DNA of 64,000 bases from UBA4782 sp034430215 (GCA_034430215.1 DAOUFE010000037.1:1-64000); one strand, 5' to 3'; positions 16,343-26,399 are shown, counted from the first letter of the stretch. The notes: generated from the sequence alone by a model not told the origin. Program-made: numbers and translations.

Positions 16343-18853
16343 TCATAGAAGGCTGGGTGGATCCACCTCGATGTGCCAATCAGACAGCGGATGATCACGA
16401 ATGATTTCCACCGGATTGGGGCCGCGCAACACAATTTGCCAGCGGTACATGCCACCCATCCGGGCAAAATAACACGGTGCGGGTCCGATCAGATCAGTCG
16501 CACGAAAATCACCCTCTCTTATCCAATGCTTTAATTTCCCTGCCAACTCATTCGCTTCATTGATCGCTTTTTGTTCACTTATGCTTTGATATTCCATTCG
16601 AACTAAATGGTTGAAGGGAGGATACCCCAATCTTTTTCGCTGTGCAATCTCTTTTTGGTAAAAACCGGAGAAATCATATTTTGCTGCAGCTTGAATAGCG
16701 GGTTGTTCAGGCTGGAAAGTTTGCAAGATCACCTTCCCACCCAAAGGAGAACGCCCTGCCCTACCGGCAACCTGTGCGAGTAGCTGAAAGGCTCGTTCGT
16801 CGGTACGATAATCGGGAAAAGATAGACCTACATCCGCCAGCACAATACCCACCAACGTTACCAACGGAAGGTCCAACCCTTTCGTCAGCATTTGCGTGCC
16901 AACCAGGACATCCGCCTGGTGATTGCTGAAATGAGCCATGATCAGGTCATGAGCACCCTTGACGCGGGTTGTTTCGGCATCCCAACGCAGCACACGAGCT
17001 TGCGGAAATTGCCTGATAACCTCAGCCTCCAGCTTTTCTGTGCCGGTTCCATACTGGCGGATAGCCCCACTGCCACATTGCGGACATTTGCCAGGTGTTT
17101 GACGATGATAGTTGCAAGTATGGCAGATCAGTTGCTTTCCGCCCTCATGTGCGGTGAGGGGAAATGAGCAATTGGGGCAGCGCATCACATATCCACATTT
17201 ACGACAGAAAACATACGTGGCAGCTCCACGCCGGTTGAGAAAAAGGATTGCCTGCTGGTTGGCAGTTAATACTTCATCCAAAGCAGAATGTAGCGCTTTG
17301 CTAAAAATGGATGTATTTCCTTTTTTTAATTCTTCGCGCATATCCACCACAGTTATTGGTGGTAATGGCAGACTGGCTGAATCACCTTCAATCTCGATTG
17401 TTATTGGCTTTTTGCCAACTTGTTGTGAGTGTTTTTCTATTGCCTTCCGGTGTGCCATCACACGTTCAGGTAAAGTCAGGATGTTCCATGATTCGTGTTG
17501 AGCCCGCCAGAACATCGCCACATCGGGGGTGGCAGAACCTAATATGAAAAGACTATTTGTCTGGGTGGCATAATGGTTCGCTGCTTCGACTGCAGAATAT
17601 ATTGGCGGAATATCCTTCTGATAATAATGTTCTTCGTGGAACTCATCGATCACGATTAAACCCAGATCTGGCAGGGGTGTGAATAATGCACTGCGTGGCC
17701 CTACAATGATCTTCAACGAGCCAGCCCGAGCCCGGCGCCACGTATCGTACCGTTCACCTTCAGATAATTTCGAATGGATCAATCCCACCTGACCTGGAAA
17801 TCTTCCTGCAAAACGCTGCACTGTTTGAGGGGTAAGAGATATTTCTGGTACCAATACAAGAGCCTGCCTGCCAGCCTGAATTGCCTGTTCGACGGCTCTC
17901 AAATAAAGCTCCGTTTTTCCAGACCCGGTTACCCCATATAACATGCAGGGCTTAACTGCTTTTCCAGCCAGCGTCATTTGCAACAACTGATTTATAGCAT
18001 GCCAGACCTGCTGCTGTGATTGTGTAAGAGAAACTGGTTCCTGGGGAGAGTATTCATATCTTTCCAGCGGGTCGCGAAATATCTCCGTTTCACCCAATTG
18101 CACCAGGTCCAATTCAACAAGATATTTCAGATCTTCCAGTTTGGCATTGCAGGAAGCATAGACCCAATTCACCATTACAGGAAGCGGTTCATGACGAAGG
18201 AACTCCAGGATCGCCAGCCTGCGATCTGCCGCTTCACCCTTCCCTAGTCTTTCTCTCACATGTGAAATTTCCTCTGGTGTGGCTGTTAACCTGGCGGTAC
18301 GCACAAATCGCGGTCTCACTGTTGGAGGGGGCAGAACGGGAAAAGCGGTAAGCCACCCTTTTCCTATCAGGCGACTTGCAGCAGGCTTCCATTCAATTTT
18401 GGGTATGGCAATATTGATCTGTCTGCCCCGCATGTTGCCTCGCTTCTTCAACAGGTCAACCAATCGCTTTTCTATTCCCATCAATGAATTACTTTCATCA
18501 GGGGGTGGACTAGCCAGAGTGTAGCAGGTATCCGCATGCTGTGATATCCCAGGAGGAAGCATGGCATCCAGGCAGACAGCCAGGGGGTTAAGTGTGGTGT
18601 AAGAAATCCATTTTGCCAATTCCAATTGCGCGTTGGTAAGGGCTGGCTGGCTATCCAGTAAATCGATGATCTCTTTTGTTTCTTCTACAGCGGGTGTCTC
18701 GACTTCACTGATAACAATTCCCTGTACGGTTTGTTTCCCAAAAGGTACGATCACGAGAGAACCCGCCTGGATTTTTGACTCCAGCACAGGAGGCGCCTCA
18801 TAATCAAACACACCTGTTACCGTTGGGACATTGACTGCTACGCGCAAGTACAT
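16343..18853 (-). CDS. priA: primosomal protein N' (replication restart helicase PriA)
   Basis: PriA restarts stalled replication forks. The N-terminal 3'-binding domain begins VAVNVPTVTGVFDYEAP, the helicase core has Walker A GVTGSGKTEL and motif II VIDEFHEEH, and the zinc region carries eight cysteines (CRKCGYVMRCPNC ... CHTC ... CPQCG), followed by the GTGTEKLE motif. Motif II reads DEFH where most PriA proteins have DEEH; it still fits DExH. The frame is open to a GTG at 18895, but the ATG at 18853 lies one base after the CorC stop codon and begins at the usual PriA N terminus, so I prefer it. Confidence 0.95.
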   Translation of the reverse strand: MYLRVAVNVPTVTGVFDYEAPPVLESKIQAGSLVIVPFGKQTVQGIVISEVETPAVEETKEIIDLLDSQPALTNAQLELAKWISYTTLNPLAVCLDAMLPPGISQHADTCYTLASPPPDESNSLMGIEKRLVDLLKKRGNMRGRQINIAIPKIEWKPAASRLIGKGWLTAFPVLPPPTVRPRFVRTARLTATPEEISHVRERLGKGEAADRRLAILEFLRHEPLPVMVNWVYASCNAKLEDLKYLVELDLVQLGETEIFRDPLERYEYSPQEPVSLTQSQQQVWHAINQLLQMTLAGKAVKPCMLYGVTGSGKTELYLRAVEQAIQAGRQALVLVPEISLTPQTVQRFAGRFPGQVGLIHSKLSEGERYDTWRRARAGSLKIIVGPRSALFTPLPDLGLIVIDEFHEEHYYQKDIPPIYSAVEAANHYATQTNSLFILGSATPDVAMFWRAQHESWNILTLPERVMAHRKAIEKHSQQVGKKPITIEIEGDSASLPLPPITVVDMREELKKGNTSIFSKALHSALDEVLTANQQAILFLNRRGAATYVFCRKCGYVMRCPNCSFPLTAHEGGKQLICHTCNYHRQTPGKCPQCGSGAIRQYGTGTEKLEAEVIRQFPQARVLRWDAETTRVKGAHDLIMAHFSNHQADVLVGTQMLTKGLDLPLVTLVGIVLADVGLSFPDYRTDERAFQLLAQVAGRAGRSPLGGKVILQTFQPEQPAIQAAAKYDFSGFYQKEIAQRKRLGYPPFNHLVRMEYQSISEQKAINEANELAGKLKHWIREGDFRATDLIGPAPCYFARMGGMYRWQIVLRGPNPVEIIRDHPLSDWHIEVDPPSLL

Positions 18854-18854
18854 T

Positions 18855-20231
18855 TTATTTCTCAATTCCCTTCGAAGAAATTCCATCTCTTTCACTGGCT
18901 TCTTCGTGGAAATGGGTATGCATCAGGCATAATTGATCGATCCGCAGATGGTCCATTTGTTCCACCCTCAACCGGATATTTTCCTTTTTTACGTAAACCA
19001 CATCTCCGGTTCTTGCCATTCTTCCCAACCTTCCTAACACAAAACCGGCTATCGTATCATAATGCGGGTCAGACAGGTTAAGCCCAAAATGCTCATTCAC
19101 TTCTTCAATCGTAGTCAGTCCGTCGATCATGATCTTTCCATCGGCAGTCGTAACGATCGAAGGTGGGTTAGTCTCAAAGGAATCACGTACATCACCCACG
19201 ATTTCTTCCAACAAGTCTTCCAGGGTCACCAAACCTGATGTACCACCGAATTCATCCATGACAATGGCAATATGAGATTGGCGTGTTCGAAACTCGCGTA
19301 AAAGGTCATTCATGGAGATAGTTTCAGGAACAAAAAGTGCCTCGCGCTTTAACTTCCCAACAGATGTAGTAAGATCTATCTTTTCTTTTTGTGCCCTTAC
19401 AACATCTCGCAGATGTAAAATACCTGTAATATGGTCCAGGTCATCTTCATAAATGGGTATTTTCGTGATGCTATTTTCCAATACCAAATCGATTGCAGCA
19501 TAGAGCGGAGCATTGGCATCTAATGCAATGATCTCCAACCGCGGGATCATGATCTGTTTGACCACCAGCTCGCCAAAGTCAATCACCGCAGAGAGCATTT
19601 CCCGTTCGGGAGCTTCCAACACCCCTTCTACTTCTGGACCACTGACCATTTGTTTCAGATCTTCAGGGGTAATTAAGGCAGACCCTGATCGGGCAGGAAT
19701 ATCAAAAGCCTGTAGTACCTGGCGAGTACACCAATCAATAGAATCGATCAACCATTGGAATACTTTGCCAAAGATATTCATGATGGGTGCTGACAACAGA
19801 GCAAACTTTTCTGGATCATGTAATGCAACTACTTTTGGCACCTGTTCACCCAATACGATATATAAACCAGTGATGATGATCAAAACCAGGATGATGGGTA
19901 GTGCAGGAAGCAAGAAATCAATCGCCTTTAACCAGGCAGGAAGCTGTTCACTGGCAAATACTGGCTGCAGAATGGCTTTGAATACCTTTTCCCCAACCAC
20001 ACCCAACGCCAGGCTGACAACTGTAATACCCAACTGGCAGGCAGCAATCAACCTGTCACGAACCTTCGGATGCTCCAGCCAGGCATGAACAAGGCTATTC
20101 GCTTTGCTATTAGGTTCTGACAGAAGATCCAGGCGAGACCCATGGGAAGAAACCGCAGCGAATTCCACCGCTACAAAAAAGGCATTCAACCCTATAAGGA
20201 TAAAGATGAGTATGATGTTCAGGAGGATCAT
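18855..20231 (-). CDS. CNNM/CorC (HlyC/CorC)-family transporter
   Basis: A 458-residue membrane protein with an N-terminal DUF21/CNNM domain (three to four helices, residues 1-180), a pair of CBS domains (about 205-330) and a C-terminal CorC_HlyC domain (about 345-425). Members transport or regulate Mg2+/Co2+ or other cations. It overlaps the upstream MEMO gene by four bases (ATGA) and is followed immediately by priA, so the three form one transcription unit. Confidence 0.9.
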   Translation of the reverse strand: MILLNIILIFILIGLNAFFVAVEFAAVSSHGSRLDLLSEPNSKANSLVHAWLEHPKVRDRLIAACQLGITVVSLALGVVGEKVFKAILQPVFASEQLPAWLKAIDFLLPALPIILVLIIITGLYIVLGEQVPKVVALHDPEKFALLSAPIMNIFGKVFQWLIDSIDWCTRQVLQAFDIPARSGSALITPEDLKQMVSGPEVEGVLEAPEREMLSAVIDFGELVVKQIMIPRLEIIALDANAPLYAAIDLVLENSITKIPIYEDDLDHITGILHLRDVVRAQKEKIDLTTSVGKLKREALFVPETISMNDLLREFRTRQSHIAIVMDEFGGTSGLVTLEDLLEEIVGDVRDSFETNPPSIVTTADGKIMIDGLTTIEEVNEHFGLNLSDPHYDTIAGFVLGRLGRMARTGDVVYVKKENIRLRVEQMDHLRIDQLCLMHTHFHEEASERDGISSKGIEK

Positions 20232-21076
20232 CCGGTCTTTAGCAGAACTGCCGCTCCGTAACCAACAACCTGATTGTAATCGCCAGTCACATCCCCTGAA
20301 GTACTGTGATGAAGAATCTCGACCTTATTCGCTCCCAATTCACGTGCTGCCCACATGACTGCAGCCACAGCGGGAGCACCACAGGCATACCCTTTACCGG
20401 TTTCTTCCGCATCCAATACTGCCATTGGATCCAATGAGCTGAATGCTTCCAACATACCAGTATCCAATCGTTGGGCCATTGCTTGGGGATAGAAGTGAGA
20501 TAGATCAGTGCTGGCAACTAAAAGGCTTTTTTTCGATGCCAATACTTTTGCCAACGATTTCCCCAAAATTTTGATCGTTCTGGCAGACTGCGTTCGTGCC
20601 ATAACAGGTAGAAGGTGAAAATCTCCTTTAACTGCCCGTTGTAAGAAAGGTAGCTCTATTTCAAGAGAGTGCTCTCCATCATTTGCAACTGGAAAGAGAT
20701 CTGCCCCTGATTGTTGAAGCATTAGCTCCGCCAATGCTTTAATCGCTTCCGCATCCACGGGAATATTTCCCAAAGGAGTGGAGTACGCGGCATGTGCTGT
20801 GGTTAATAGATTGGCAGGGTGAAATCCATGCATTGGAGAAATGACGGCAACCAGGTCATAAGAATTCCCCTGAATAGCTCGAAACGCATAACCTGCTGTT
20901 GGACCTGAATAGCGATGCCCAGCGTGCGGCGCGATGATCCCGATCACATCACCCTGAAGATCGGGCAGTTTGGCAGCAGTCAAATATTCATCTATCTGGT
21001 GAGCCAGGCGTTTTGAATCAGCGGTATACCAGGTACCTGCAATAGGCGAGGGTCGGACATCAGAAATCCCAGCCAT
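20228..21076 (-). CDS. amrB: AmmeMemoRadiSam system protein B (MEMO1 family)
   Basis: A MEMO-family protein with the diagnostic start (RPSPIAGTWY), IAPHAGHRYSGPTAGYAF, AVISPMHGFHP and a conserved STDLSHF. The start is the ATG at 21076, preceded by GGAGG; an outer in-frame start at 21142 lacks a site. MEMO proteins are structural relatives of extradiol dioxygenases and often occur with a radical-SAM AmmeMemoRadiSam protein, which is not seen here. The biochemical role in bacteria is unsettled. First gene of the amrB-corC-priA unit. Confidence 0.9.
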   Translation of the reverse strand: MAGISDVRPSPIAGTWYTADSKRLAHQIDEYLTAAKLPDLQGDVIGIIAPHAGHRYSGPTAGYAFRAIQGNSYDLVAVISPMHGFHPANLLTTAHAAYSTPLGNIPVDAEAIKALAELMLQQSGADLFPVANDGEHSLEIELPFLQRAVKGDFHLLPVMARTQSARTIKILGKSLAKVLASKKSLLVASTDLSHFYPQAMAQRLDTGMLEAFSSLDPMAVLDAEETGKGYACGAPAVAAVMWAARELGANKVEILHHSTSGDVTGDYNQVVGYGAAVLLKTG

Positions 21077-21161
21077 TTCAAACCTCCGTTCTATTAAGAT
21101 TATAGCATGTACGCCCTGGTGAAACAGGCTGGAGGTAATCACCTTGTTAACATGCTTTATG

Positions 21162-21167
21162 TATAAT
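21162..21167 (+). promoter_or_regulatory. -10 element, possible leaderless promoter
   Basis: A perfect TATAAT ends 6 bases before the ATG at 21174, and no ribosome site precedes that ATG. Transcription starting 6-8 bases after the -10 would begin at or next to the start codon. The -35 is unclear, which limits confidence. Confidence 0.4.
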
Positions 21168-21173
21168 TACACT

Positions 21174-22046
21174 ATGCCTACGAAAATTGAAATAAATCCC
21201 GATGTATGTATCCAATGTGGATCCTGTGTCAGTATTTGTCCTTCTGATGTTTTTAAAAATGAGGAAGGAATGCCACCTCTGGTAGCACAACAACAGCGCT
21301 GTATCGCCTGTGGACATTGTGTGGCAGTCTGCCCGGTGGATGCAATCCAACATAGCCGTTTTCCAGACAGTTCATTATTCTCAATCGATGAAATGCCACA
21401 GCCAGATTCACAAAATATCCTGCGGCTGATGCAAACCCGCCGGTCGATCCGGGAATTTACCAAAGAACCTGTTCGCAAAGAACACATCCAGCTAATTCTG
21501 AAGGCTGCCCGTTCTGCTCCAAACGCCAGTAATATTCCCACCACCCGCTATACCATCGTGCAGGATTCAGAGAAACTCGGACAGATCAGCGAATTAACAT
21601 TGTTCTACTTTGCCAATCAACTTGCTCTTCTTAAGAATAAATTTCTGACAGCGGTGATGAAAACCATCAAACCAGACCTGGTAAAGATTGGTATGGCATA
21701 CAGTCCGGTTTTCAATGAGAAATTAGCAGAATTCAAAAATGGCGGTGATCCCATCCTTCACCATGCTCCTGCTTTACTTTTATTCCATGGGGTAGAGAAT
21801 GGATCATTTGCCAATGAAAATGCACAATTGGCAGCGCAAAATGCAGCCTTGATGTGCCACACATTGGGGTTGGGATGTTTTTACACTGGCTTTGTGGTGA
21901 TTGCTGGTCGCAGCGATCCATCCATCGCGAGGTTGGTTGAAATACCAAAACGAGATAAGCTCTTTGCCGGGCTGGCAATTGGTTTACCAGCCATCCCTTA
22001 CCAAAAAGGTATACGCCATGATGACCCACCTGCGCGGTGGATATAA
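21174..22046 (+). CDS. ferredoxin-nitroreductase fusion oxidoreductase
   Basis: The first 60 residues are a 2x[4Fe-4S] ferredoxin (CIQCGSCVSICP and CIACGHCVAVCP). A nitroreductase-like FMN domain follows (RRSIREFTKEPV, RSAPNASNIPTTRY). Electrons would pass from ferredoxin clusters to FMN in one polypeptide. The natural substrate is not predictable. I chose the ATG at 21174 since the ferredoxin fold begins directly after it; an outer in-frame ATG at 21144 would add ten residues without a ribosome site. It is divergent from amrB and ends six bases from the convergent protease gene. Confidence 0.9.
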   Translation: MPTKIEINPDVCIQCGSCVSICPSDVFKNEEGMPPLVAQQQRCIACGHCVAVCPVDAIQHSRFPDSSLFSIDEMPQPDSQNILRLMQTRRSIREFTKEPVRKEHIQLILKAARSAPNASNIPTTRYTIVQDSEKLGQISELTLFYFANQLALLKNKFLTAVMKTIKPDLVKIGMAYSPVFNEKLAEFKNGGDPILHHAPALLLFHGVENGSFANENAQLAAQNAALMCHTLGLGCFYTGFVVIAGRSDPSIARLVEIPKRDKLFAGLAIGLPAIPYQKGIRHDDPPARWI

Positions 22047-22052
22047 ATCAAA

Positions 22053-23813
22053 TTACTGTTTTTCTCCACATTTTGCACAAAATGATGCTCCTTGTCTGAC
22101 AGGAGTTCCACATTTCTTGCAATATTTCACCGCTTGCCCGGCAGACGGTTGAACTGCTGGCTGTAAAGCACGTTTACATGTCGGGCAGTATTTCATTCCC
22201 ACAGCAACAGGTGCATGGCAATATGGGCAGGTTGCTTGCTTCTTTTGACTAGCCCCTGATGGCTTTGTAACCTTGTTTCCGTTTCGTATCACGATGAGAA
22301 CGATCAGCACCAAGCCGATGAATGCCAGCAGGCATAATCCGCTGATGCATGTGATAAGTATAATCGTCTTCACTGATGAGCTTTCGCTGACTTTATGCCT
22401 GGGCTCCTCTGGGGTAACCCGGATGGGCGTTGCGCTGATCCGTATTTCCTGCGAAGGTTCAACAGGAATTTCTTCTGTTTCTTCTGTTTCTTCTGTTACA
22501 GCAGTCTCGATAACAGGAGGCTCATCTCGATACAGAGGAGGATCACCCAGCCATAACCTGCCGGCTCCATACAAGATATCTTCCCCTGGATCCCCCAGGT
22601 CAATTGATTGAGCCATCAGGTAATCTCTAACATCTTGTGGGCTGAATGCTGGATAAGCCTGCATTACCAGCGCACTGGCAGCCGATACATGGGGAGCAGA
22701 AGCCGATGTTCCGTAGAACTCACCCTCAAAAGCTGCGCTGCTGATCCCGGTTGGAGCGCTGATTTCAGGTTTTAACCTGCCATCCAGGCTGGGTCCCCAG
22801 GAACTATATGATTCAAGTTCATCGGTTTGCCAATAGGTTGCACCTACAGTGAGTGAATAAGGAGAATCTCCCGGGCTAAGCAGGCTATACTCTCTGACAA
22901 TATATTCCTCATCCAGTTCCGCAGAAAAGAACTGCAAGTTCAGATTCACATTGCGGGTGATATTGGTGCCAATAATTGCCAGAAAATACGGACCTTCATC
23001 TCCAAACTCATAACTAATGAATTCTGTTGGCTCAATAGAGCCATTTTGAATATCGCTGGATCCTATGATTAGATTCCCATCTGCATCCACCACAACCAGA
23101 TCAATATCCTGTGTCCGGCTTTCCCAATCATCCCAAGATAGTCCAATCCGGGTGACTCCAAATGGATAGAAGGATAGGAATTCGCTTCCATCAAAGAACT
23201 CGTGTACCGTGTTACCGTCGGTATCAGTATATTGTCCTGAATAATGCTTATCTGCATTATTACCAGCTGAATTTACCCATAGAATTCCCCGATTCGCAGC
23301 TTCCTCTACAATATCGCAAAACCAACCGGTGCCATCCATCGGAGTATTAATGAAACCTCGACTATGTTGGATAATATCCACATCCTGGCTGATCAACCAA
23401 TCCACCGCTGAGCCCATCTGTGTTCCGGTTATATAACTCGCAAGATAAAGCTCGGCATCTGGCGCAATATCGTGAACAACTTCCGTTACTGCCGTTCCAT
23501 GCTCCCCTGAACCCAGAGGTCCATCATCACTGTTGAAAATTTTTATTGTGACATGTTCAGGCAATTCAGTTCCCAGCAGTTCTTCATAACCTTCAAATCC
23601 TTGATCCAGAATTCCAATCTTTATCCCCTTACCGGTATATCCTGCTTCATGCCATGCCAGTGCATTGATCACAGGCAAACTTTCTTCACCAACATCTCCC
23701 TCAAAACTCGTCTTGTTATTAACAGTATTCCCCAACCCTACAACGAACAAGAATGCAGAAAAGACGATCCAAAAGCGATATGCATGTTGAAAATTCCTGG
23801 AATCTGCTTTCAT
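22053..23813 (-). CDS. membrane-anchored subtilisin-like protease with cytosolic double zinc ribbon
   Basis: A peptidase S8 protein of 586 residues from the ATG at 23813 (the frame is open to 23858). An N-terminal hydrophobic segment (about 14-29) acts as signal or anchor. The catalytic triad is present: Asp70 in GILDQGF, His105 in GEHGTAV, Ser370 in GTSASAPH, with the oxyanion Asn in VNSAGNN. A hydrophobic helix near residues 495-520 follows, and the C terminus is two zinc ribbons (CPYCHAPVAVGMKYCPTC and CKKCGTPVRQGASFCAKC). The protease faces outside and the ribbons the cytoplasm. Paralogue of the next gene; last gene of the island. Confidence 0.88.
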   Translation of the reverse strand: MKADSRNFQHAYRFWIVFSAFLFVVGLGNTVNNKTSFEGDVGEESLPVINALAWHEAGYTGKGIKIGILDQGFEGYEELLGTELPEHVTIKIFNSDDGPLGSGEHGTAVTEVVHDIAPDAELYLASYITGTQMGSAVDWLISQDVDIIQHSRGFINTPMDGTGWFCDIVEEAANRGILWVNSAGNNADKHYSGQYTDTDGNTVHEFFDGSEFLSFYPFGVTRIGLSWDDWESRTQDIDLVVVDADGNLIIGSSDIQNGSIEPTEFISYEFGDEGPYFLAIIGTNITRNVNLNLQFFSAELDEEYIVREYSLLSPGDSPYSLTVGATYWQTDELESYSSWGPSLDGRLKPEISAPTGISSAAFEGEFYGTSASAPHVSAASALVMQAYPAFSPQDVRDYLMAQSIDLGDPGEDILYGAGRLWLGDPPLYRDEPPVIETAVTEETEETEEIPVEPSQEIRISATPIRVTPEEPRHKVSESSSVKTIILITCISGLCLLAFIGLVLIVLIVIRNGNKVTKPSGASQKKQATCPYCHAPVAVGMKYCPTCKRALQPAVQPSAGQAVKYCKKCGTPVRQGASFCAKCGEKQ

Positions 23814-23856
23814 GTCCCACCCTTTTTTATCCCAATAGAGAACATGGGAATTATTC

Positions 23857-23894
23857 ATACAGTCCGGTGTATCATTCTACCAACCGGACTGTAT
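23857..23894 (-). terminator. hairpin between the two protease genes
   Basis: Perfect 12-base arms ATACAGTCCGGT (23857-23868) and ACCGGACTGTAT (23883-23894) enclose a 14-base loop, just after the stop of the upstream protease. On the minus strand the stem is followed by A/T-rich sequence without a clean T-run, so it may be a weak terminator, an attenuator or an mRNA-stabilising hairpin. Confidence 0.55.
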
Positions 23895-23915
23895 GTTAAG
23901 GACTACTTTATTAGG

Positions 23916-26399
23916 CTATTGTTTTTGCCCGCATTTAGGACAGAATGCTGCCCCCTGCCGGATAGGTTGCCCACAATACCGGCAAGTTGTCATCAGTTGT
24001 GGAGGTTGTTGTGGTTGTGGAGGTGCACCAAACTGCAATCCACATCGGGCACAAGAAGGTGCCTGAGGAGCATGTGGAGTTCCGCAACGAGGACAAACCA
24101 TCATTCCTGGTGCTGCAGGAGGCGGAGTGCCAGGGCGTGCTGGTGGATAACCCGCAGGAGGTCTTGGTGGAACTGGGGCTCCGGGTCGAGGTTGTTGATA
24201 ACCACCAGCCTGTGGTGGGCGTGCCTGTGGGTAGCGAGGGGGAACGGGTCTGGCAGGTTTCCGTTTCTTACGAGAGAGCAACACAATCAGTAAGATCACA
24301 CCTAATATGAACAGCAGAGAAACACAGCATAGTGAAGCGATTATGACATACAGAAAAGTGTTATCTTCAGATTTCTTTTCCTTTTTAACGATAGGCTCTT
24401 CTGTCTCAGAGACTACGATTGGTGTTTCTGAAGGAGAACCAGGTTCTTCGGTCGGGGGTGGCGTGATCACTACTTCTTCACCAGGCGGATCACCCATCCA
24501 GAGTGTACCCATGCCATAACCGGTGTCTGGACCATCAGGTCCACCATCCTGTGCACGTTCCAGGAGAAAAGCTTTGATCTGATTGACGGTAAATTCTGGG
24601 AACGCCTGCCGTATCAAAGTGGCAGCACCAGCAACCTGAGGTGATGAGTTGGAAGTACCAGCGAATTCTTCACCAAATGCAACACTATATGTCTCTGTGG
24701 GTCCACACATATCAGGTTTTAGCCGGCCATCTACCGTTGGGCCTTGAGAGCTATAATCCGTTAACAACTGAGATTCCCAGTTAGTAGCACAAATGGTGAA
24801 GGCAGCATCAGCGTCTGCCGGGCTGAGGATGCTGTATGATGGAACGATCAAACTGGGATCGAAATCTGCATAGTTTGCAAACACATCGATCGTTACCGGT
24901 CGTGTTACATTTTGACCTACAATAGCCAGATAGTATGGACCCGAATCAGGAAACTCGTAAAACACACCTTCAACCGGGTCTGTACCACTGCCATCCTGAA
25001 TGTTTTGCGATGCATAGATAGCATTGCCATCGCTATCTAGTACATAAACATCCAGATCTTGATTCTTTGCATCCCAATCATCCCATTCCACAATGATCTC
25101 GGTGTCATAAAAAGGGAGAAAACCTAATCCAATGGTGCCATCATTGTCAAATTCATGAACACCATCTCCATTTGAGTCGTAATATTCACCACGCCAATGT
25201 CGGGAACCGCTGTTGCCAGATGAATTCACCCAGAGAATGTTATTGGCGACCACCTGGCTGATAGCCTCAGCATCCATACCGGTACCATCCCTGGGGCCAT
25301 AAGCCCCACCACCAGAATGGTTAATGATGGAAACATTCTGACTTAATAACCAGTTGATCGCATCAAAAAATTCGGCATCCGACGCATACGCTGCGAAGAC
25401 CAGTTCAGCATCGGGCGCAATAGCATGGACCACTTCAGCTACCGCAGTCCCATGATTAATCCCGGTCTGGTCGATCTCGGTTCCAGCAATAAAAGAGCGA
25501 GCAGTGATGCTCGCCTCATTGGGAAGTTCCTGTCCTAACTCATCTCTGTACCCATCAAAACCAAAATCAAGGATACCAACCCTCATTCCCTGTCCAGTAA
25601 AACCCGCCTCATGCCAGGCTGTAGCATTGATCACAGGTAATGATTCAAGCGCCAGTTGGTAAACTGGCGCTTCGGGGTTGGTATTCATTCCGTCATTTGG
25701 ACCGGATTTAACGGGCAACCTTACCTGAGTAACATGTTCCAATTCCGTTAATTCTCGGAAGATGGCACCTGGGTCATCTGATTCCAGTTGCTCTTTGATC
25801 ATATCCACCGGGATTCCGATATCCATTATGCTTTTATAAACTGTCTTAATAGAGATACCCTTTTCTTTCAATTGGTCCTGAGCAGCAGTGGTATCTTCGG
25901 TATCGAATTCCAGCGTTACGAGCAATTCCCCTTGTTTATTGATCATGTCGCGCTTTTCCGCCAGCTCAATAGCACCATCTACACCGCCTTCTTCATAGGC
26001 AATAAGAAAATCTTTATATGCTGAATCAAGATCAGGGTCTTTTAAAAGATCAGCGTATTTTGGATATTTTTCAGCCAACTCAGACAGAGATGGTGGTGGT
26101 GTGAAGTTTTTGAGAGCCGGATATGTTGTTGGTTCAGCCTGGATCTGTTGCTTATAAAAATAGATACCAACCACAACTGCCACGATTAAAAATAGCGCAG
26201 TTACTATCGCGATGATGGTAATGCCTTTCCGGGTGGCTAGCTTATCAAGAAAAGAAGGTTTTTCCGGCGGATTCTGAGAAACTTCTTCCTCCTGTTCAGG
26301 TTCCTCGACGGGTGGTTCTTCTGAAGGAGGTATAAATTCAGATTCGGGTACGGGAACTGTTGCAGGCGGTGGCTCAATTGGGTTTTGTTCGTCAGACAT
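23916..26399 (-). CDS. membrane-anchored subtilisin-like protease with cytosolic double zinc ribbon
   Basis: An 827-residue paralogue of the downstream protease with a longer N terminus: about 60 acidic, Pro/Glu-rich cytosolic residues, a membrane helix (about 60-84), and a region of about 170 residues resembling a propeptide. The S8 domain has Asp278 (GILDFGF), His316 (GINHGTAV) and Ser583 (GTSNSSP). After it come a Thr/Glu-rich linker, a second membrane helix (about 680-705), a Pro-rich cytosolic linker and two zinc ribbons (CPRCGTPHAPQAPSCARC, CRYCGQPIRQGAAFCPKC). It has a GGAGG ribosome site. A perfect palindrome AATAGTACTATT (26411-26422) lies just upstream and could be an operator. Confidence 0.88.
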   Translation of the reverse strand: MSDEQNPIEPPPATVPVPESEFIPPSEEPPVEEPEQEEEVSQNPPEKPSFLDKLATRKGITIIAIVTALFLIVAVVVGIYFYKQQIQAEPTTYPALKNFTPPPSLSELAEKYPKYADLLKDPDLDSAYKDFLIAYEEGGVDGAIELAEKRDMINKQGELLVTLEFDTEDTTAAQDQLKEKGISIKTVYKSIMDIGIPVDMIKEQLESDDPGAIFRELTELEHVTQVRLPVKSGPNDGMNTNPEAPVYQLALESLPVINATAWHEAGFTGQGMRVGILDFGFDGYRDELGQELPNEASITARSFIAGTEIDQTGINHGTAVAEVVHAIAPDAELVFAAYASDAEFFDAINWLLSQNVSIINHSGGGAYGPRDGTGMDAEAISQVVANNILWVNSSGNSGSRHWRGEYYDSNGDGVHEFDNDGTIGLGFLPFYDTEIIVEWDDWDAKNQDLDVYVLDSDGNAIYASQNIQDGSGTDPVEGVFYEFPDSGPYYLAIVGQNVTRPVTIDVFANYADFDPSLIVPSYSILSPADADAAFTICATNWESQLLTDYSSQGPTVDGRLKPDMCGPTETYSVAFGEEFAGTSNSSPQVAGAATLIRQAFPEFTVNQIKAFLLERAQDGGPDGPDTGYGMGTLWMGDPPGEEVVITPPPTEEPGSPSETPIVVSETEEPIVKKEKKSEDNTFLYVIIASLCCVSLLFILGVILLIVLLSRKKRKPARPVPPRYPQARPPQAGGYQQPRPGAPVPPRPPAGYPPARPGTPPPAAPGMMVCPRCGTPHAPQAPSCARCGLQFGAPPQPQQPPQLMTTCRYCGQPIRQGAAFCPKCGQKQ

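Noticed and set aside
23814..23858. An earlier start for the first protease at 23858
   Set aside because: That ATG lies at the foot of a perfect hairpin and lacks a ribosome site; the ATG at 23813 starts a proper basic-hydrophobic signal.
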